From: Clostridia bacterium | Lineage (GTDB): Bacteria; Bacillota; Clostridia; Oscillospirales; CAG-272 | DNA: 5,195 nt | Reading direction: 5' to 3' | NCBI GenBank assembly: GCA_900770145.1 | Contig: CAAGJL010000136.1 | Location: 1 to 5,195 of the forward strand | Shown here: positions 1-4,973 of the stretch, piece by piece | How the letters are laid out: each line of letters starts with the position of its first letter | Numbering within the stretch: position 1 is the first letter of the stretch | Notes under the pieces: model-generated | Databases searched by the model: none | Told to the model about the DNA's origin: nothing | The model's input: the letters and a program-made list of their open reading frames with translations, nothing else | Made by a program: the position numbers and the translations under genes

Positions 1-170
1 ACATCCCCTTGCCGCAAAACGGCGCGCACCGTAACGCGTTTTCCGTTTTGCAGAATCCCCTGCTCATGATTTTTCAGGCGGGAGAGCAGCGCCGTGGAAA
101 TGCCGACTTCTTTTTTCAAAAACGAGCGCAAAAGCGCCCCGTCATATGCCTTGCCGACCGCAAAACGCAT
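1..170 (-). CDS. RluA-family pseudouridine synthase, N-terminal part (truncated by window edge)
   Basis: These are the first 56 codons of a gene that runs off the left edge of the window. The peptide starts MRFAVGKAYDGALLRSF and continues through GISTALLSRLKN and GILQNGKRVTV to VLRQGD. This is the S4-like RNA-binding module at the start of RluA/RluD-type pseudouridine synthases: a helix ending in LLSRLK, then the turn I-x-x-N-G-K, then a basic strand and a x-x-x-G-D ending. Enzymes of this family isomerise specific uridines in 23S rRNA or tRNA. The catalytic domain with its H-R-L-D aspartate motif would lie outside the window and is not seen. The ATG at 168-170 is preceded by GGAGGGGAG (about 176-184) at normal spacing, and a promoter lies upstream, so it is its own transcription unit. 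Which family member it is (RluA, RluD or a YtzG/YjbO-like paralogue) cannot be told from this part. Confidence 0.82.
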   Translation of the reverse strand, partial: MRFAVGKAYDGALLRSFLKKEVGISTALLSRLKNHEQGILQNGKRVTVRAVLRQGD

Positions 171-210
171 ACCGTCTCCCCTCCTTTTTTATTTTTATAT
201 GCTTTTATAT

Positions 211-239
211 AGTGTAGCACAAATTTCGGAACTTTACAA
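211..239 (-). promoter_or_regulatory. Sigma-A promoter of the RluA-family gene
   Basis: On the minus strand the -35 box is TTGTAA (234-239) and the -10 box is TACACT (211-216), separated by 17 bp. A TGn extension (TGC) sits directly before the -10 box. Transcription would start near 204 and give a leader of about 35 nt before the ATG at 170. The promoter lies just beyond the terminator of the preceding zinc-ribbon gene, so the two genes are separately transcribed. Confidence 0.7.
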
Positions 240-254
240 GGTGGCTGTGTGACG

Positions 255-294
255 AAAAAAGAAAAAGGCAACCTTGGTTGCCTTTTTCTTTTTT
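255..294 (-). terminator. Perfect 19-bp hairpin terminator after the zinc-ribbon gene
   Basis: Arms 255-273 and 276-294 are exact inverted complements with a TT centre. The core is AAAAAGGCAACC, flanked by A and T runs. On the minus strand it begins 7 nt after the zinc-ribbon stop codon, and the GC core is followed by TTTTTCTTTTTT, a typical intrinsic terminator tail. The plus strand also has a T-rich tail, so it could act in both directions. No plus-strand gene ends nearby. Confidence 0.9.
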
Positions 295-301
295 GCGCAG
301 A

Positions 302-616
302 TTACTGTGCGTTCTTTCTTGCCTCAAAGCAAGCGCTGCAGTATACAGGTCTGTCGCTGGAGGGCTGGAAAGTCACCTTTGCCTCGCCACCGCAAGCGGC
401 GCAGGTGGTGATGAAATACTCTCTCTGTGCTTTGCCCGCGTTCTTCTTCGCGTCACGGCAGGCTTTGCATCTCTGGGGCTTGTTCTGGAAGCCCTTTTCT
501 TTGTAGAACTTCTGCTCACCGGCGGTGAACACAAATTCTTTCCCGCACTCTTTGCAAACCAGGGTCTCGTCCTCAAAGACTTCGTCGGCGCCGTTGGTCA
601 TGACTTCTTCGTTCAT
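302..616 (-). CDS. Double zinc-ribbon protein with a CxxC-x17-CxxC domain
   Basis: This 104-residue acidic protein has two Cys4 zinc-binding units. Unit 1 (about residues 20-55) has CKEC, 25 residues, then CKAC, with the family-like core GKEFVFTAGEQKFYKEKGF; this matches the 'probable zinc-ribbon domain' found in many Clostridia. Unit 2 (about residues 72-98) has CAAC, exactly 17 residues, then CSAC, with DRPVYC before the second pair; this fits the CxxC-x17-CxxC family. All eight cysteines are present, so both sites should hold zinc. No signal peptide or membrane segment is visible, so it should be cytoplasmic. The function is unknown; nucleic-acid or ribosome binding is only a guess. The ATG at 614-616 has GTGAGGT upstream; Met6 is a weaker alternative start. 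The gene follows the sigma-factor gene on the same strand after a 115-nt gap in which no clear promoter or terminator is seen, so read-through from the sigma gene is possible. Confidence 0.85.
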   Translation of the reverse strand: MNEEVMTNGADEVFEDETLVCKECGKEFVFTAGEQKFYKEKGFQNKPQRCKACRDAKKNAGKAQREYFITTCAACGGEAKVTFQPSSDRPVYCSACFEARKNAQ

Positions 617-731
617 TGCTTTTACCTCACTTTAGTAAGAGATGATTTTTGCCCTTAGACGGATTCTGACCGACACCTTTGAGAAAAACTTCAACGCTCT
701 GGATTAAGCTACCGGGGCATATAGAACACCG

Positions 732-1292
732 TTATTCGCCGAATTCCGCGCGCAGTTTCACACGAATCCGGTAGACGGCATTTTCAATTGATCGGGGGGA
801 GCGACCGAGCATCGCGGCGATTTTGCCGTTGCGGTAGCCCACCATATGCAGGTTCCAAATCCGGTTTTCCTCCGGAGAAAGAATCCGGCTGATGCGGGAA
901 AGGAGGCACTTCACCGCTTCCTCTCTCATCACCGCCGTAGCAGGATCTTCTGCGGAATAATCCTCCTCCAACTGTTCGGGAGCAACGGGAACCTCGTTCC
1001 GCATCCTCTTTTTATATGCATTGCACTGGGTTTTGAGCGCATTTTTTATACAGATTTCGGCATAGAGCCCGAAAGTAACCCCGGTCTGTTCCGTCCGATA
1101 ACTGCAGGCGGCGCGATAAAGCGCAAGCCATGCGGCACGATCCAGTTCATCCGTATCGGGGCAACTGTCAGAATAGCTTGCTACAAGTGACTTCAAAAGC
1201 AACTCATACTTCCGATACAGCTCATCAAACGCTGCACAGTCGTCCTGCCTGACGCGATCCAAAAGGCGCGTCAATGTTTCGCTTGTATCCAT
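732..1292 (-). CDS. Sigma-70 family RNA polymerase sigma factor, SigH-like
   Basis: This 186-residue protein has the two-domain layout of a small sigma factor. Region 2 spans about residues 18-90. It includes AFDELYRKYELLLKSL, then DTDELDRAAWLALYRAACSY, then GVTFGLYAEICIKNAL, which corresponds to the core-binding and -10 recognition helices. A short acidic linker follows (about 100-120). Region 4 spans about residues 138-182, with an LSPEENRIWNLHMVGYRNGKIAAML helix-turn-helix (shown here only as a domain outline) ending in GRSPRSIENAVYRIRVKLR. The recognition-helix form G-R-S-P-(R/K)-S-(I/V)-(E/D)-N-A is typical of SigH-type factors. ATG 1290-1292 is chosen over the longer GTG start at 1323-1325. 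The GTG would be only about 17 nt from the predicted transcription start and has no ribosome binding site, whereas the ATG has GGAAAGG just upstream. The protein has no neighbouring anti-sigma gene. It may direct a starvation, competence or sporulation-related regulon, but the target cannot be read from the sequence. Confidence 0.85.
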   Translation of the reverse strand: MDTSETLTRLLDRVRQDDCAAFDELYRKYELLLKSLVASYSDSCPDTDELDRAAWLALYRAACSYRTEQTGVTFGLYAEICIKNALKTQCNAYKKRMRNEVPVAPEQLEEDYSAEDPATAVMREEAVKCLLSRISRILSPEENRIWNLHMVGYRNGKIAAMLGRSPRSIENAVYRIRVKLRAEFGE

Positions 1293-1348
1293 ATGACCTT
1301 TCCGGGTTGACCCTTGCCGCCGCACGGCTGCTGGTTTGATTTGTTTTC

Positions 1349-1376
1349 ATTATAACAGAATTTTACACTTTGTCAA
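1349..1376 (-). promoter_or_regulatory. Near-consensus sigma-A promoter of the sigma-factor gene
   Basis: On the minus strand the -35 box is a perfect TTGACA (1371-1376) and the -10 box a perfect TATAAT (1349-1354). The spacer is 16 bp and a TGT extension precedes the -10 box. The predicted start of transcription is near 1342, leaving a leader of about 50 nt to the ATG at 1292. This is the strongest-looking promoter in the window. The rest of the gap 1293-1419 is AT-rich, and no GC-rich hairpin that would terminate the preceding DUF4364 gene is seen. Confidence 0.85.
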
Positions 1377-1419
1377 TAGATATTTTTAGAAAATTCATAA
1401 CTTTTTTCGACGGTTTTTG

Positions 1420-1971
1420 TTATTTTTCAAAAAGAAAGTTCATATTTCCCGCAAAAAGCGCGTGAATGCCGCGATAAATATGCTCCGGGTGGTCGCGGAA
1501 GTTCTCGCACATCCGTTCCGCGCGGTTGGCGGAATCCACGGTCAGCGTGGTGGTAAACACGGGGGTACCGTGTTCCGATAATGCAAAATACACGTCGTAG
1601 CGCCCGTCCTCACGCCGGGTGGAGTGGCTTTTCACCGTGATGCCCAGTTCCTTGAAATCCAGATACCGGAGCGCCGCGGCAAGGCTGCGGTCAAGGATGG
1701 AGGAAAGAATGTCGCTATGCAGGGTCTCGGCAACCAGTTTGCCCTTGTCCGTAATGTCGTAAAGCGGGGTGTCGCCCTCTTTGCCGACCTCGGCGACCAG
1801 CCCGTCATCCTCCATTTTGTGAAATGCCTCCGCAAAATCAAGGTACATGATATAGTCGGTCTGCATGATGATGTCGTTCAGGGTTACAAAATCCAGCGGG
1901 CGGCGGATGTTTTCCATCAGATAAAGCACAAAGATTTTGATGTTGCGGATACTGTCCATATGATAGCCCAT
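1420..1971 (-). CDS. DUF4364 family protein, probable winged-helix N-terminus
   Basis: This 183-residue protein fits the DUF4364 family of Clostridia, recognised from memory of its pattern. The N-terminal part (about 8-85) reads like a winged helix: IRNIKIFVLYLMENI, a second helix LNDIIMQTDY, a third helix FAEAFHKMEDDGLVAEV, and a wing ending PLYDITDKGKLVAETL. The last stretch is the shape seen in PadR-type regulators. The C-terminal part (about 105-172) is an alpha/beta domain with YDVYFAL, PVFTTTLTV, then ANRAERMCENF and HIYRGI, which matches the family's 'A-x-x-i-C-x-n-F/W ... I-Y' ending. The start is ATG 1969-1971, because AAGGAGGGG lies just upstream; the frame is open for 20 more codons, but those cover the ribosome binding site and reach past the -10 box. 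The gene is divergent from hom and could regulate it, which is inference only. No experimental role is known to me. Confidence 0.75.
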   Translation of the reverse strand: MGYHMDSIRNIKIFVLYLMENIRRPLDFVTLNDIIMQTDYIMYLDFAEAFHKMEDDGLVAEVGKEGDTPLYDITDKGKLVAETLHSDILSSILDRSLAAALRYLDFKELGITVKSHSTRREDGRYDVYFALSEHGTPVFTTTLTVDSANRAERMCENFRDHPEHIYRGIHALFAGNMNFLFEK

Positions 1972-2002
1972 ATTGTCCCCTCCTTCTCCCGATTCTTTTT
2001 GT

Positions 2003-2031
2003 ATTTTAACACATTCACTGTCTTTTTTCAA
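2003..2031 (-). promoter_or_regulatory. Promoter of the DUF4364 gene
   Basis: On the minus strand the -35 box is TTGAAA (2026-2031) and the -10 box TAAAAT (2003-2008), with a 17-bp spacer and a TGT extension before the -10 box. Transcription would start near 1996, giving a leader of about 25 nt that holds the AAGGAGGGG ribosome binding site. Its -35 box is 8 bp from the -35 box of the divergent hom promoter. Confidence 0.8.
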
Positions 2032-2039
2032 GAGATTTC

Positions 2040-2068
2040 TTTACAAAAAAGGCTGCGTATGTTATAAT
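2040..2068 (+). promoter_or_regulatory. Promoter of hom
   Basis: The -35 box is TTTACA (2040-2045) and the -10 box a perfect TATAAT (2063-2068), with a 17-bp spacer and a TGT extension. The predicted transcription start is near 2075, only about 22 nt before the ATG. There is therefore no room for a riboswitch or T-box leader, and control should act at the promoter itself. Confidence 0.85.
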
Positions 2069-2096
2069 TTTGAAAAAAGAAAATGTGAGGCACGGT

Positions 2097-3308
2097 ATGA
2101 TAGAGATTGAAATACTCGGCTTCGGCGTGGTCGGCAGCGGCACCGCCGCAGCGCTGACCGAAAACCGGGCGGTCATTGAGCAAAAATCGGGGGAGCGCGT
2201 GAAACTGACCAAAATTCTGGATTTGCGCGATTTTCCGGATTCCCCCTTCGGGGAGCTGGTGACCCATCAATTTACCGATATTCTGAATGACGGGCGCATC
2301 TCCGTTGTGGCGGAGACCCTGGGGGGCTCCCACCCCGCGTACGAATACACCAAAGCGTTATTGGAAGCGGGTAAACACGTAGTGACCTCCAACAAAGAAG
2401 TGGTGGCAAACTTCGGCGCGGAGTTGTTGCAGATTGCCGCCGCGCACGGGGTGCGGTATCTCTTTGAAGCAAGCGTGGGGGGCGGCGTGCCGATTATCCG
2501 CCCGATGGTCAACGATCTTGCCCCCAATGAAATCATCGCCGTGGACGGGATTCTCAACGGCACGACCAATTATATTTTAACGCAGATGATTGACCGCGGC
2601 GTGGACTTCGGCACGGCACTGCGGGAGGCGCAGGAAAAAGGCTATGCCGAAAAAGACCCCGCCGCCGATGTGGAAGGGACGGACGCGGCGCGCAAAATCG
2701 TGATTCTTGCAGGGCTGTCGTTCGGGGTTTTGCCGGATTCTGCAAAAATCCACTGTGAGGGCATTTCCAAAATCACTCCGGCGGAAGTGCGCGCGGCGGC
2801 GCATTTCGGCTACGCCGTGAAACTGATTGCGCACGCGGAGAAAACGGGCGGGCGGGTGCTTGCGATGGTCAGCCCGCGATTTGTCCCCCTCTCCTCTCCG
2901 CTTGCGCACATCTCCGACGTGTTCAACGGAATCATGCTTCACGCCGATCTGACGGGCGACCTGATGTTTTACGGCAGGGGCGCCGGAAAACTGCCTACGG
3001 CAAGCGCGGTGGCGGCAGACATTTTTGACATTGCGGTGCACCGCGGGGATGCCGTGCGCGCCCCTGCGTTCCGCCCCGCAAGCGATCCGGATTATGCGGA
3101 CTTTTCCGCATACCGTTGTCGCAGTTGTTTCACCTTTGCCGGTGGGAAGAACGACGCCCCGGCGCTCTTTGCCGTGTTCGGAGAGCGGGAATTTTTCGCG
3201 GCGGACGGGTATCTTTCCGTGATCGGCGAGGAAATGAGCGAGCAGGAAGCCGACGCCGCGGCGCGCGCCGCGGGGTTGCCGCTTATTTCCCGGATCAGGT
3301 TAATTTGA
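2097..3308 (+). CDS. hom: Homoserine dehydrogenase
   Basis: This 403-residue enzyme should reduce aspartate-4-semialdehyde to homoserine with NAD(P)H, at the branch leading to threonine and methionine. The N-terminal Rossmann part has the glycine motif GFGVVGSG (8-15) and the conserved VVTSNKE (95-101), where K100 is the family's cofactor/substrate lysine. The catalytic domain has GGGVPIIRP (128-136), NGTTNYI (154-160) and the signature GYAEKDPAADVEGTDAARK (182-200). E185, D191, D196 and K200 line up with the catalytic and homoserine-binding residues of known enzymes. FYGRGAGKLPTASAVAADI (291-309) closes the domain. The C-terminal 80 or so residues look like a short, diverged ACT-type domain, as found in feedback-inhibited enzymes that are usually some 25-30 residues longer. 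The start is ATG 2097 with GTGAGG 6 nt upstream. An upstream in-frame TTG at 2070 lies before the predicted transcription start. No thrC, thrB or asd lies next to it in the window. Confidence 0.95.
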   Translation: MIEIEILGFGVVGSGTAAALTENRAVIEQKSGERVKLTKILDLRDFPDSPFGELVTHQFTDILNDGRISVVAETLGGSHPAYEYTKALLEAGKHVVTSNKEVVANFGAELLQIAAAHGVRYLFEASVGGGVPIIRPMVNDLAPNEIIAVDGILNGTTNYILTQMIDRGVDFGTALREAQEKGYAEKDPAADVEGTDAARKIVILAGLSFGVLPDSAKIHCEGISKITPAEVRAAAHFGYAVKLIAHAEKTGGRVLAMVSPRFVPLSSPLAHISDVFNGIMLHADLTGDLMFYGRGAGKLPTASAVAADIFDIAVHRGDAVRAPAFRPASDPDYADFSAYRCRSCFTFAGGKNDAPALFAVFGEREFFAADGYLSVIGEEMSEQEADAAARAAGLPLISRIRLI

Positions 3309-3356
3309 ACAGGAGAATTTTTCTCCCGGTTCTTGCAGAACAGATTTTCGTCAGAT

Positions 3357-3429
3357 GCGGGCGGATAAGGCAGATCCCGTGATGTTTGCACAAACTTCGC
3401 AGGGGCGGATTGCAATATCCGCCCGCGAA
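3357..3429. repeat. Stem-loop with two competing left arms in the hom/symporter convergent gap
   Basis: ATCCGCCC (3417-3424) pairs with GGGCGGAT (3403-3410) across the loop TGCAAT. The stem extends after a two-base bulge as TTCGC/GCGAA (3396-3400 with 3425-3429), 13 pairs in total. A second copy of the left arm, GCGGGCGGAT (3357-3366), can form 10 perfect pairs with ATCCGCCCGC (3417-3426). Neither strand has a T-run after it, so it is not a standard intrinsic terminator. The rest of 3309-3458 holds only a weaker hairpin, GGAGAA/TTCTCC (about 3312-3326), just after the hom stop. Confidence 0.6.
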
Positions 3430-3458
3430 AGTCGGGAAAGAATTTGACTGTCGTTTTC

Positions 3459-4811
3459 TTATTTTAATATGAGCGCTTCCCCGCCCCGGCGTTTTCGCCG
3501 GGGCGTTTTTTCCCGACGGAAAAATTGCCGTGTGCCCGCGAAGATCGTATCGCGGCAGAGATACAGCGCCGGGAGGTTGAGCAGGGTAAGGAGTGCCAAC
3601 ACAAGGTCGGTCAGATCCCACAACAGCGCCGGCGCCGCCACCGCGCCGAGAAACGCGGAAAGCGATACGGCGACCAGGTGCGCCGTCGCAACCCCGTGAC
3701 GGTCGGTCAGATAACGCAGACTTTCCTGCCCGTAGTGCGCCCAGCAAAGCACCGTGGCAAAAGCAAACAGCGCCATAAACACCGCCAGCATCGGCGCGGC
3801 AAACGCCCCGAGCGAGGCGGAATATGCACGAAGCACATAGGTGCCGTCCGCCGTGGGCGCCACCCCGGAGGTTAACAGCACCAGCGCGGTCAGGGTGCAG
3901 AGCAGCACGGTGTCCACAAACACTTCCAATACCCCGAAAAGCCCCTCGGCGGCGGGGTCGCGCACACCGGAGGCGGCATGGGCAATCGGTGACGTGCCGC
4001 ACCCCGCCTCGTTGGAAACCAGCCCGCGGGAGACCCCGTAGCGCAATGCCCCGGAGACCAGAAAGCCCCCGACGCCCGAAAACCCGCTTTTCAGCGAGAA
4101 CGCCCCGCGGAATATTTCGGCAAACGCGGCAGGCAACCTCGCGCGCCCATGCACGATCGCCGCCAGTGACAGCACGGTATAGGCAAGACACAAAAGCGGA
4201 ATCAGCGCGGCGCTGACCCGTTCCACCCCGCGAAGCCCCCGGATGAGCACCAGCGCGGCGGCAAGCGCAAATACCGCCCCCACCGCGACCGGAGGAACGG
4301 AAAACGCCGCCGAAAGCGCCCCCCCCGCGGCAGAGGTCTGAATCACGCCGCCCAGCGTCAGGGAAGTCAGCACGCAAAGCGCCGCAAAAACGGCGGCAAG
4401 CACACGCCCTGCGCGCCCGTGCACGGCGGCGCGGATATAGTACATGGCGCCGCCGTGCATCCGCCCGCCCTGTTCTTCCCTCGTCGAGAGTGCCAACAGC
4501 GTTTCCGCATATTTGAGAAACATCGCCGCAAACGCCGCCGCCCACATCCAGAAAACCGCGCCGGCGCCCCCCAGCGCCACGGCAAGCGCCACGCCTGTGA
4601 TATTGCCGACCCCAAGCGTGCCCGCCAGTGCCACCGAAAGCGTGCGCCAGGGGGAGGTGCCGCCCTCCCCGGTGGCATGGGCAATCCCGGCAAAGACCTT
4701 TCCGGGGTTGCCGAAGAAATACCGCCCCAGCCGCACGGCAAAATATCCCCCGCACAAAAGCAGTGCCGCGGGCATCAGCACGCCGGACAACAGCGAAACC
4801 GGCAACGACAT
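3459..4811 (-). CDS. AGCS-family sodium:alanine/glycine symporter
   Basis: This 450-residue, very hydrophobic protein should import alanine or glycine with sodium across the cytoplasmic membrane. Family landmarks appear in order. First come GTLGVGNITGVALAVALGG (64-82) and AVFWMW (85-90), then KYAETLLAL (100-108) and HGGAMYYI (119-126). The signature SRGLVSNEAGCGTSPIAHAAS (261-281) is the family's S-N-E-A-G-x-G-x-x-P-I motif. DTVLLCTLTALVLL (300-313) and LLTLLNLPAL (408-417) follow. About ten hydrophobic segments are visible, and length is normal for the family. The usual GGPMYYI is GGAMYYI here. The last 20 or so residues form an Arg/Lys-rich tail encoded by a terminator hairpin that reads in the hom direction. 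ATG 4809-4811 has a run of G ending in GGAGG about 3 nt upstream. The gene is GC-rich, so long open frames on both strands overlap it, but only this frame carries family motifs. It is convergent with hom and divergent from groES. Substrate is inferred from family. Confidence 0.92.
   Translation of the reverse strand: MSLPVSLLSGVLMPAALLLCGGYFAVRLGRYFFGNPGKVFAGIAHATGEGGTSPWRTLSVALAGTLGVGNITGVALAVALGGAGAVFWMWAAAFAAMFLKYAETLLALSTREEQGGRMHGGAMYYIRAAVHGRAGRVLAAVFAALCVLTSLTLGGVIQTSAAGGALSAAFSVPPVAVGAVFALAAALVLIRGLRGVERVSAALIPLLCLAYTVLSLAAIVHGRARLPAAFAEIFRGAFSLKSGFSGVGGFLVSGALRYGVSRGLVSNEAGCGTSPIAHAASGVRDPAAEGLFGVLEVFVDTVLLCTLTALVLLTSGVAPTADGTYVLRAYSASLGAFAAPMLAVFMALFAFATVLCWAHYGQESLRYLTDRHGVATAHLVAVSLSAFLGAVAAPALLWDLTDLVLALLTLLNLPALYLCRDTIFAGTRQFFRREKTPRRKRRGGEALILK
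3482..3511 (+). terminator. Intrinsic terminator for hom, inside the symporter's 3' coding end
   Basis: A 10-bp GC-rich stem (3482-3491 with 3496-3505) has a TTTT loop and is followed directly by six T (3506-3511). On the plus strand this is a textbook intrinsic terminator, 173 nt after the hom stop codon. On the minus strand the same bases encode symporter residues about 434-443 (Lys/Arg-rich) and the hairpin has no T-run, so it should not stop symporter transcription. Confidence 0.85.
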
Positions 4812-4830
4812 CCGCCTCCCCCCTTTTTAG

Positions 4831-4852
4831 TTGTTAATATTGTGTGAACAAT
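4831..4852. repeat. Imperfect inverted repeat upstream of the symporter gene, possible operator
   Basis: TTGTTAA (4831-4837) and TGAACAA (4845-4851) form arms with one mismatch around 7 bp. Nested in the same place, ATTGT (4839-4843) and ACAAT (4848-4852) form a perfect small palindrome. The site lies 20-40 bp before the symporter ATG. The half-site resembles the TTGTTAA/TTGTGAA halves bound by Rex-type redox regulators, but spacing does not match the usual four-base spacer. A role as operator is speculative. I found no convincing -35/-10 pair for the symporter gene in 4812-4900. Confidence 0.3.
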
Positions 4853-4863
4853 CAAAAATCCCC

Positions 4864-4891
4864 TTGATTTTTCCAGTTTTTGATGTACAAT
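4864..4891 (+). promoter_or_regulatory. Probable sigma-A promoter of groES
   Basis: TTGATT (4864-4869) and TACAAT (4886-4891) are separated by 16 bp. Transcription would begin near 4898, so the CIRCE element at 4903-4929 starts within a few bases of the transcription start. This is the usual layout for HrcA-repressed groESL operons. The -35 box matches the consensus at four of six positions. Confidence 0.65.
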
Positions 4892-4902
4892 AATCATATG
4901 AA

Positions 4903-4929
4903 TTAGCACTCGCACCTTATGAGTGCCAA
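4903..4929 (+). promoter_or_regulatory. CIRCE element (HrcA operator)
   Basis: TTAGCACTC (4903-4911), nine bases, then GAGTGCCAA (4921-4929). The CIRCE consensus is TTAGCACTC-N9-GAGTGCTAA, so there is a single mismatch (C for T) in the right arm. HrcA binds this site and represses groESL until heat stress titrates GroEL away. The hrcA gene is not in the window. Confidence 0.97.
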
Positions 4930-4942
4930 AATTCAACAAACT

Positions 4943-4958
4943 ATGCGCCACGGCGCAT
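4943..4958 (+). repeat. Small hairpin in the groES leader
   Basis: ATGCGCC (4943-4949) and GGCGCAT (4952-4958) are exact inverted complements. As RNA this would fold as a 6-bp stem with a CACG loop. It sits between the CIRCE element and the AAGGAGG ribosome binding site (4960-4966), ending one base before the latter. It may stabilise the leader or tune access to the ribosome binding site; neither is shown by sequence alone. Confidence 0.5.
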
Positions 4959-4973
4959 CAAGGAGGCAAAAAT

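Noticed and set aside
278..658. A 126-codon plus-strand open frame opposite the zinc-ribbon gene.
   Set aside because: The minus strand encodes eight correctly spaced zinc-ligand cysteines and has a matching terminator; the plus-strand frame starts inside that terminator.
642..707. A 21-codon plus-strand frame (MIFALRRILTDTFEKNF...) and an overlapping minus-strand frame (VEVFLKGVGQNPSKGKN) in the gap between the sigma and zinc-ribbon genes.
   Set aside because: Both read somewhat protein-like, but the first has its only purine-rich stretch touching the ATG and the second has no start codon. I cannot support either as a gene; a gene relic is possible.
1293..1325. GTG start that would add eleven residues to the sigma factor.
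   Set aside because: No ribosome binding site and only about 17 nt from the predicted transcription start; the ATG at 1292 fits better.
1972..2031. Twenty extra N-terminal codons for the DUF4364 protein.
   Set aside because: This stretch contains the gene's -35 and -10 boxes and its ribosome binding site.
2070..2096. Upstream TTG start that would add nine residues to homoserine dehydrogenase.
   Set aside because: It lies two bases after the -10 box and before the predicted transcription start; the ATG at 2097 has its own ribosome binding site.
2070..2096. Possible T-box or riboswitch leader for hom.
   Set aside because: The predicted leader is only about 22 nt long, far too short for such an element.
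3295..4755. A 486-codon open frame on the minus strand overlapping the symporter gene, longer than the symporter itself.
   Set aside because: It is Gly/Arg/Cys-rich nonsense without domain motifs, while the neighbouring frame carries all AGCS signatures. Long shadow frames are expected in GC-rich coding DNA.
3469..4847. Several plus-strand open frames of 61-142 codons opposite the symporter gene.
   Set aside because: They are Arg/Pro/Ala-rich, lack ribosome binding sites and show no family resemblance; they are antisense shadows.
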